64,000 nt of DNA, taken from assembly GCF_003201855.1 (NCBI RefSeq), contig NZ_QJKI01000009.1:1-64000 (forward strand). The letters are read 5' to 3'. The DNA comes from Rivihabitans pingtungensis. GTDB lineage: Bacteria; Pseudomonadota; Gammaproteobacteria; Burkholderiales; Aquaspirillaceae. The notes beneath the pieces were generated by a model. It was not told where the DNA came from. It did no database searches and worked only from the letters and a program-made list of their open reading frames with translations. Made by a program: the position numbers and the translations under genes. This document shows positions 56,933 through 64,000 of this stretch, piece by piece; position 1 is the first letter of the stretch, and every line of letters begins with the position of its first letter.

Positions 56933-58135
56933 ATGTATTCCGAACGTGTTCTTTCCGGCATGCGCCCGACCGGCAGCCTGCACCTGGGTCATTACCATGG
57001 TGCGCTGAAAAACTGGGTGAAACTGCAAAGCGAACATGAGTGCTTTTTCTTTGTGGCCGACTGGCACGCGCTGACCACCAGCTACGACGACCCGTCCATC
57101 ATCGCCAAGAGCACCTGGGACATGGTGATTGACTGGCTGGCCGCCGGTGTGGACCCATCACAAGCCACGCTGTTCATCCAGAGCCGGGTGCCCGAGCACG
57201 CCGAGCTGCACCTCTTGCTGTCGATGATCACCCCGCTGTCCTGGCTGGAGCGCGTGCCCACCTACAAAGACCAAATCGAAAAACTGTCGCACAAAGACCT
57301 GGGCACCTACGGCTTTTTGGGCTACCCGCTGATGCAGTCGGCGGATATTTTGATTTATCGCGCCATGTTCGTGCCGGTGGGCGAAGACCAGATCCCGCAC
57401 ATCGAAATCACCCGCGAAATCGCCCGCCGCTACAACCACATCTACGGCCGCGAGCCGGGCTTTGAAGAAAAAGCCGAAGCCGCCGTCAAGAAAATGGGCA
57501 GCAAAAAAGCCCGCCTGTACGACGAGCTGCGCACCCGCTACCTGCAAGACGGCGACGAAGAAGCGCTGGAATCCGCCCGCGCGCTGCTGGCCGACACGCA
57601 AAACCTGTCGATTGGCGACCGCGAGCGGCTGTTTGGCTATCTGGAAAACAAAGGCAAGGTGATTCTGGTCGAGCCGCAGGCGCTGCTGACCGAAGCCAGC
57701 CGCATGCCCGGCCTGGACGGCCAGAAGATGTCCAAGAGCTACGGCAACGGCATCTTCCTGCGCGAAGACCCCGCCGCCGTCACCAAAAAAGTGCGCGGCA
57801 TGCCCACCGATCCGGCGCGCGTGCGCCGCACCGATCCTGGCAGCCCGGACAAATGCCCGGTGTGGCAGCTGCACCAGGTGTACACCGACCGCGACACCCA
57901 CGACTGGGTACAAAGCGGCTGTCGCAGCGCCGGCATTGGCTGTCTGGAATGCAAACAGCCGGTGATCGACGGCATCCTGGCCGAGCAGCAACCGATGTTC
58001 GAACGCGCCCAGCAATACCTGGACGACCCCACCCTGGTGAAGAGCATCGTCGCTGACGGCTGCGAGCGCGCCCGCGCCATTGCCCAGGAAACCATGCGCG
58101 ACGTGCGCGAAGCCATGGGTCTGGGCTACGCCTGA
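56933..58135 (+). CDS. trpS: tryptophanyl-tRNA synthetase with putative iron-sulfur motif
   Basis: 400 residues, class I. HIGH region GSLHLGHYHG, KMSKS region GQKMSKSYGN. Longer than the about 330 residues of E. coli because of a C-terminal insertion containing cysteines at about 308, 330, 337 and 340: C-x21-C-x6-C-x2-C, with GCRSAGIGCLECK at the end. Thermotoga maritima TrpRS has C-x22-C-x6-C-x2-C that holds a 4Fe-4S cluster involved in anticodon recognition. This enzyme probably carries the same cluster. It precedes scpA and lies about 1 kb from the isc operon. Confidence 0.95.
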   Translation: MYSERVLSGMRPTGSLHLGHYHGALKNWVKLQSEHECFFFVADWHALTTSYDDPSIIAKSTWDMVIDWLAAGVDPSQATLFIQSRVPEHAELHLLLSMITPLSWLERVPTYKDQIEKLSHKDLGTYGFLGYPLMQSADILIYRAMFVPVGEDQIPHIEITREIARRYNHIYGREPGFEEKAEAAVKKMGSKKARLYDELRTRYLQDGDEEALESARALLADTQNLSIGDRERLFGYLENKGKVILVEPQALLTEASRMPGLDGQKMSKSYGNGIFLREDPAAVTKKVRGMPTDPARVRRTDPGSPDKCPVWQLHQVYTDRDTHDWVQSGCRSAGIGCLECKQPVIDGILAEQQPMFERAQQYLDDPTLVKSIVADGCERARAIAQETMRDVREAMGLGYA

Positions 58136-58166
58136 TGCCGGCGTGCATCACCCTGGTGGGCCGCCA

Positions 58167-58997
58167 ATGAGCGCACCCGCCCTGCTTGCCGCCGACGCCC
58201 CCGCATCGGCGCCGCCGCTGGCCACCGTGTTTGGCGAAGCGGTGCTGGATGCCCCGGCGGATTTGTTCATCCCGCCGGACGCGTTGCGGGTGTTTCTGGA
58301 AAGCTTTGAAGGCCCGCTGGATTTACTGCTCTACCTGATCCGCAAGCAAAACCTCAATGTGCTGGACATCCCGATGGCGCGCGTCACCGCCCAGTACATG
58401 GAGTACATCGGCGCCATGCGCGCCGAACGCATGGAGCTGGCCGCCGAATACCTGCTGATGGCGGCGCTGCTGATCGAAATCAAATCCCGCCTGCTGCTGC
58501 CGCGCCCGCCGCGCGACGAAGAAGGCGAAGTGGACGACCCGCGCGCCGAGCTGGTGCGCCGCCTGCTGGAATACGAGCAAATCAAACTGGCCGCGCTGGC
58601 ACTGGACGCACTGCCGCAGGCCGAGCGCGACTTTGCCTGGCTGGCGGTGCTGGTGGAGCAAAGCGCCGAAGCGCGCCTGCCGGAAGTCAGCCCGGCCGAC
58701 CTGCGCCAGGCGTGGATGGCCATCCTCGCCCGCGCCAAACACACCCGCCACCACCAGGTGGAGCAAGACAGCCTGTCGGTGCGCGAACAAATGACCCGCA
58801 TCCTGCGCCAGCTGCAAGGCCGTGGCCATGTGCCGTTTGTTGAACTGTTCGAGCTGGACATCAACGTCAGCTATGTGGTGGTGAACTTCATCGCCATTCT
58901 GGAACTGGCCAAAGAAGGCCTGATCAGCATCACCCAGGATGCGCCGTATCAGCCGATTTATGTGCGGCTGGGGCGGGAGGATGCCAGCAGTGAGTAG
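58167..58997 (+). CDS. scpA: segregation and condensation protein A
   Basis: 276 residues, the kleisin of the SMC-ScpAB condensin. Conserved FLESFEGPLDLLLYLIRKQNLN, DIPMARVTAQYMEY, EYLLMAALLIEIKSRLLLP and the C-terminal winged helix (FIAILELAKEGLISITQD). ATG 58167 lies 31 bases after trpS; a frame open further upstream overlaps trpS and is not conserved. No scpB follows; a terminator comes next. Confidence 0.94.
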   Translation: MSAPALLAADAPASAPPLATVFGEAVLDAPADLFIPPDALRVFLESFEGPLDLLLYLIRKQNLNVLDIPMARVTAQYMEYIGAMRAERMELAAEYLLMAALLIEIKSRLLLPRPPRDEEGEVDDPRAELVRRLLEYEQIKLAALALDALPQAERDFAWLAVLVEQSAEARLPEVSPADLRQAWMAILARAKHTRHHQVEQDSLSVREQMTRILRQLQGRGHVPFVELFELDINVSYVVVNFIAILELAKEGLISITQDAPYQPIYVRLGREDASSE

Positions 58998-59025
58998 CCA
59001 CACTGGCATGTACTGCCAATACAGC

Positions 59026-59059
59026 AAAGCCCCACGCAAGGTGGGGCTTTGGTTTTTTC
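59026..59059 (+). terminator. rho-independent terminator after scpA
   Basis: AAAGCCCCAC and GTGGGGCTTT form a ten-base stem with a GCAAG loop, followed by GGTTTTTTC, about 30 bases after the stop codon and convergent with the isc operon. Confidence 0.85.
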
Positions 59060-59132
59060 TGGCGGCAGAAATTGACTTGATCTGACTCGGCACACCCTGC
59101 GCTGCCATGCAGGCAGGAGGGGATGCACGGAC

Positions 59133-59327
59133 TTATTCCACCTCGTCAATCCACGCCTGCTGAATCGCCTCCAGAATGCGTTCGCCGCAGTGGGCCGGAT
59201 CGTCGTTGAATTCCGGCAGCGCCAGCACCCATTGCATCAGGTCGGTGAAGCGCACGGTTTTCGGGTCGATGTCGGGGTGGGCGTCGCACAGGGCGATGGC
59301 GATGTCCAGGCTGTCGGTCCATTGCAT
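59133..59327 (-). CDS. iscX: Fe-S cluster assembly protein IscX
   Basis: 64 residues (YfhJ family). Acidic helical protein with DAHPDIDPKTVRFTDL and LPEFNDDP, the face that binds IscS and competes with frataxin. Last gene of the isc operon, starting one base past the fdx stop. Confidence 0.95.
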   Translation of the reverse strand: MQWTDSLDIAIALCDAHPDIDPKTVRFTDLMQWVLALPEFNDDPAHCGERILEAIQQAWIDEVE

Positions 59328-59328
59328 A

Positions 59329-59667
59329 TTAATGGTTCTCCTTGGCGTGGTTGATGGTGTATCTGGGGATTTCCACCACCAGATCGGTGTCGGTCACCAG
59401 CGCCTGACAGGACAGCCGCGAGGTGGCTTCCAGGCCCCAGGCTTTGTCCAGCAGGTCGTCTTCCAGCTCGTCGGACGGCTCCAGCGAGGCAAAGCCTTCG
59501 CGGATCACCACATGGCAGGTGGTGCAGGCGCAGGACATTTCACAGGCGTGTTCGATGTCCACCTGATTGTTCAGCAGATTGTCGCAGATGCTCAGGCCCG
59601 GTTCGGCGTCAAACAGCGCGCCTTGCGGGCACAGGTCGGCGTGGGGCAGGACGATGATTTTCGGCAT
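59329..59667 (-). CDS. fdx: ISC-type 2Fe-2S ferredoxin
   Basis: 112 residues. Cluster cysteines in CEMSCACTTCHVV plus the later cysteine in SRLSCQALV. Supplies electrons for cluster assembly on IscU. Standard place between hscA and iscX. Confidence 0.96.
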   Translation of the reverse strand: MPKIIVLPHADLCPQGALFDAEPGLSICDNLLNNQVDIEHACEMSCACTTCHVVIREGFASLEPSDELEDDLLDKAWGLEATSRLSCQALVTDTDLVVEIPRYTINHAKENH

Positions 59668-59719
59668 GGTGGGTGTCTCGCAGACGCCGCCGGGCGCAGC
59701 GCCGGCGGCGGGGGTAAGG

Positions 59720-61579
<1,860 letters not shown>

Positions 61580-61649
61580 GAGCGTGATCAACTGTCAGGG
61601 CGCCGCCAGGGTCAGGCGCGGGCGGCGCGGTGTGAAAAAAGGCAAGGGG

Positions 61650-62177
61650 TCAGAACAGCAAGGCTTCCAGCGCTTCGCCCAGGTCGGCTTCCAGTTTTTC
61701 CAGAAAGCGCAGCTTGCGCACCAGGCTGGCGGCGGCGGCAAAGTCGCCGCTGTCGTCCAGCGCGGCGGCCAGTTCGGCCTCCAGCGCGCGGGCGTCGGCG
61801 CGCACTTCGCGGATCAGGGTTTCCAGCGCGTCGGCGTCGCGGGCGGCGCGGGCGTCCATCATGGCTTCGCGCCATTCCATTTGCAGCATCAAAAACTCGG
61901 CCGGCATCGCCGTGTTGGTGTCTTCGGCGGTGTCCACGCCGGCCAGCGCCAGCAGATAGCGCGCGCGCGCCAGCGGCTGGCGCAGGGTTTGATGCGCTTC
62001 GTTGGCGCGGGTGGCCCATTGCAGCGCCAGCCGGCGCTCGGCCTCGGGGCTGGCGGCAAAGCGGTCGGGGTGAACTTCACCCTGAATGCGCCGATAGGCG
62101 GCGTCCAGCGCGGCGCGGTCCAGCGCAAAGCGCCGGGGCAGCTGGAACAGGGTGAAGAAATCCTGATTGAAGTCCAT
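61650..62177 (-). CDS. hscB: Fe-S assembly co-chaperone HscB
   Basis: 175 residues. J-domain at the N-terminus (DFFTLFQLPRRFALD) with the HPD motif as VHPDRF, and a C-terminal three-helix IscU-binding domain. Delivers IscU to HscA and stimulates its ATPase. The start MDFNQDFF follows the family; a longer frame upstream overlaps the iscA end without conservation. Confidence 0.95.
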   Translation of the reverse strand: MDFNQDFFTLFQLPRRFALDRAALDAAYRRIQGEVHPDRFAASPEAERRLALQWATRANEAHQTLRQPLARARYLLALAGVDTAEDTNTAMPAEFLMLQMEWREAMMDARAARDADALETLIREVRADARALEAELAAALDDSGDFAAAASLVRKLRFLEKLEADLGEALEALLF

Positions 62178-62197
62178 GCGCGCTCCGCGAGGCCGGG

Positions 62198-62521
62198 TCA
62201 GACGTTGAAGCTTTCGCCGCAGCCGCACTCGTTCTTGACGTTGGGGTTGTTGAACTTGAAGCCCTCGTTCAGCCCTTCCTTGACGAAGTCCAGCTCGGTG
62301 CCGTCGATATAGGCCAGGCTTTTGGCGTCGGTGAACAAGGTCACGCCGTGCGATTCAAAGCTCAGGTCTTCTTCGCCGGCTTCATCGACAAATTCCAGCT
62401 TGTAGGCCATGCCCGAGCAGCCAGAGGTTTTCACCCCCAGGCGCAGGCCCAGGCCTTTGCCGCGTTTGCTCAAAAAGCCTTGCACATGTTCTGCGGCGCG
62501 TTCGGTCAGGGTAATGCCCAT
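62198..62521 (-). CDS. iscA: Fe-S assembly A-type carrier IscA
   Basis: 107 residues beginning [13 protein letters not shown]. The three conserved cysteines lie in [13 protein letters not shown] and the C-terminal NECGCGESF. Carries clusters or iron from IscU to targets. Adjacent ATG 62524 is an alternative start; 62521 has better ribosome-site spacing and matches relatives. Confidence 0.96.
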   Translation of the reverse strand: MGITLTERAAEHVQGFLSKRGKGLGLRLGVKTSGCSGMAYKLEFVDEAGEEDLSFESHGVTLFTDAKSLAYIDGTELDFVKEGLNEGFKFNNPNVKNECGCGESFNV

Positions 62522-62573
62522 CATGCTCTCCACCAGTGAGGCCGGGCGCTGGGCGCCCGGACAGTTTGCAGGG

Positions 62574-62957
62574 TCAGTGGCCGTGTTTGGCCTTGTAGTC
62601 GGACACTGCCGCCTTGATGGCGTCTTCGGCAAGGATCGAACAATGGATCTTGACCGGCGGCAGGGCCAGCTCTTCGGCAATCTGGGTGTTCTTGATGGCC
62701 AGCGCTTCGTCCAGCGTCTTGCCCTTCACCCATTCGGTCACCAGCGAGGAAGAAGCAATCGCCGAGCCACAGCCGTAGGTTTTGAACTTGGCGTCTTCGA
62801 TCACCCCGGCTTCGTTGACCTTGATCTGCAATTTCATCACATCGCCACAGGCCGGCGCGCCAACCATGCCGGTGCCCACCGTGCCGTCGCCCTTGTCGAA
62901 CGAGCCGACATTGCGCGGGTTTTCGTAGTGGTCGAGGACTTGTTCGCTATATGCCAT
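62574..62957 (-). CDS. iscU: Fe-S cluster scaffold IscU
   Basis: 127 residues. Cluster cysteines in [25 protein letters not shown] and [11 protein letters not shown], with the HscA recognition motif LPPVK. AAGGAG precedes the ATG. The gap to iscS holds a copy of the dispersed repeat. Confidence 0.97.
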   Translation of the reverse strand: MAYSEQVLDHYENPRNVGSFDKGDGTVGTGMVGAPACGDVMKLQIKVNEAGVIEDAKFKTYGCGSAIASSSLVTEWVKGKTLDEALAIKNTQIAEELALPPVKIHCSILAEDAIKAAVSDYKAKHGH

Positions 62958-62978
62958 GTTTGGTTCTCCTTGTTTTTA

Positions 62979-63091
62979 GCGCCGCTCACAAAACGCGCCT
63001 GGCGTCGTTGTACGGCCTTGTCGTACTAGTTGTACTGTCTGCGGCCGCACGCCTAGCCAGGCTCGCTTCGCTGCGTTTTTTGAGCGACGCT
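62979..63091. repeat. dispersed palindromic repeat, copy F, within the isc operon
   Basis: About 113 bp, well preserved: GCCGCTCACAAAACGCGCCT at the left, TACGGCCTTGTCGTACTAGT and GTACTGTCTGCGGCCGCACG in the middle, CGCTGCGTTTTTTGAGCG at the right. It lies between iscS and iscU, 15 bases after the iscS stop, and so would be transcribed as a folded RNA inside the operon message. Confidence 0.8.
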
Positions 63092-63106
63092 TGATGCCGG
63101 CGCGAC

Positions 63107-64000
63107 TTAGTGCGCAGCCCACTGCACGGTGTTCAGGTCCACGCCTTCCTTGAACATGTCCCACAAGGGCGACAGTTCGCGCAGCTTGCCAATCTTGGCC
63201 TTGAGCAGATGGATGGCGAAGTCCACTTCGGCTTCGGTGGTGAAGCGGCCGATGGTGAAGCGGATCGAGCTGTGCGCCAGTTCGTCGTTGCGGCCCAGCG
63301 CGCGCAGCACGTAAGAGGGCTCCAGCGAGGCCGAGGTGCAGGCCGAGCCGGACGACACCGCCAGCTCCTTGATGGCCATGATCAGGCTTTCGCCTTCGAC
63401 AAAATTAAAGCTGACATTCAGATTGTGCGGCACGCGGCGGTCCAGATCGCCGTTCAGATACACTTCTTCGATATCCGACAGGCCGGCCCACAGGCGGTCG
63501 CGCAGCGCGCCGATGCGGGCGTTTTCGCTGGCCATTTCTTCACGGGCCAGGCGGAAGGCTTCGCCCATGCCGACAATCTGGTGGGTGGCCAGCGTGCCCG
63601 AGCGCATGCCGCGCTCGTGGCCGCCGCCGTGGATTTGCGCTTCCAGGCGAATGCGCGGCTTGCGGCGCACATACAGCGCGCCAATGCCTTTCGGGCCGTA
63701 GGTCTTGTGCGCCGAAAAGCTCATCAGGTCCACTTTCAGGCTAGCGAGGTCGATCTCGACCTTGCCGGTGGCCTGGGCCGAATCAACATGAAAGATCACC
63801 CCGCGCTCGCGGCAGATGTCGCCCAGCGCGGCGATGTCCTGAATCACGCCGATTTCGTTGTTCACAAACATCACCGAGGCCAGGATGGTGTCCGGGCGGA
63901 TGGCGGCGCGGAAGGCGTCCAGATCCAGCAGGCCGTTGTCTTGCGGGGTCAGGTAGGTGACCTCGAAGCCCTGGCGCTCCAGCTCGCGACAGGTGTCCAG
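63107..64000 (-). CDS. iscS: cysteine desulfurase IscS (5' end outside window)
   Basis: C-terminal 297 residues of about 404. PLP-dependent enzyme that takes sulfur from cysteine for IscU. Visible: [24 protein letters not shown], the PLP-lysine segment [25 protein letters not shown], the catalytic loop cysteine in [17 protein letters not shown], and the C-terminal [13 protein letters not shown] that contacts IscU. The frame continues open to the window edge ([15 protein letters not shown]). iscR would be expected beyond the edge. Confidence 0.97.
   Translation of the reverse strand: MDTCRELERQGFEVTYLTPQDNGLLDLDAFRAAIRPDTILASVMFVNNEIGVIQDIAALGDICRERGVIFHVDSAQATGKVEIDLASLKVDLMSFSAHKTYGPKGIGALYVRRKPRIRLEAQIHGGGHERGMRSGTLATHQIVGMGEAFRLAREEMASENARIGALRDRLWAGLSDIEEVYLNGDLDRRVPHNLNVSFNFVEGESLIMAIKELAVSSGSACTSASLEPSYVLRALGRNDELAHSSIRFTIGRFTTEAEVDFAIHLLKAKIGKLRELSPLWDMFKEGVDLNTVQWAAH

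Overview
The window is chromosomal DNA from a GC-rich betaproteobacterium. Gene content and protein style (IscS-U-A-HscBA-Fdx-IscX order, rpsF-priB-rpsR-rplI, mltG-tmk-holB-tatD, OmpC-family porin, PHP-domain nucleotidase of the Chromobacterium type, many chemoreceptors) point to Neisseriales, probably Chromobacteriaceae. The genus cannot be fixed from sequence alone. No phage, plasmid or CRISPR genes are visible.

Layout. 0-9.5 kb is a housekeeping block: tRNA-Ala, prfB with its programmed frameshift, lysS, the rpsF ribosomal operon, then mltG-tmk-holB-tatD and a beta-lactamase-fold hydrolase. 9.9-15.5 kb holds a soluble PAS-PAS chemoreceptor (BdlA-like), a GNAT enzyme, a LysR regulator, the glutathione-dependent formaldehyde pair adhC-fghA and an IclR regulator. 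15.7-20.3 kb is a dissimilation unit: glutaryl-CoA dehydrogenase, a class III CoA-transferase and ETF:ubiquinone oxidoreductase, which together would feed electrons from glutarate/acyl-CoA oxidation into the quinone pool. 20.6-26.5 kb carries a porin, a chemoreceptor, a succinate-semialdehyde-type dehydrogenase and a nitronate monooxygenase.

26.8-34.8 kb is a chemoreceptor island with four complete transmembrane receptors, including a tandem duplication, a small coupled ORF and the C-terminal wreck of another receptor. 34.9-41.5 kb is the most unusual part: four tandem, divergent, leaderless right-handed beta-helix proteins (pectate-lyase superfamily, tailspike-like) sharing a C-terminal module. 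They are transcribed away from a WbaP-type undecaprenyl-phosphate sugar transferase. Their substrate and export route are unknown.

43.2-59 kb returns to ordinary genes: rlmK, an Rpn remnant, LysR/EamA, HAD phosphatase, tautomerase, FUSC, AsmA, tRNA-Gly, an EAL phosphodiesterase with degenerate GGDEF, PAP2, S4, PHP nuclease, YciO, M50 protease, trpS and scpA. 59.1-64 kb is the isc iron-sulfur operon on the minus strand, cut by the window end inside iscS. The TrpS here carries a four-cysteine pattern like that of the iron-sulfur TrpRS of Thermotoga.

Across the window lies a family of about 65-115 bp intergenic imperfect palindromes (seven sites recognised, one of them inside the isc operon between iscS and iscU). 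They look like a non-autonomous mobile or REP/MITE-like repeat family.
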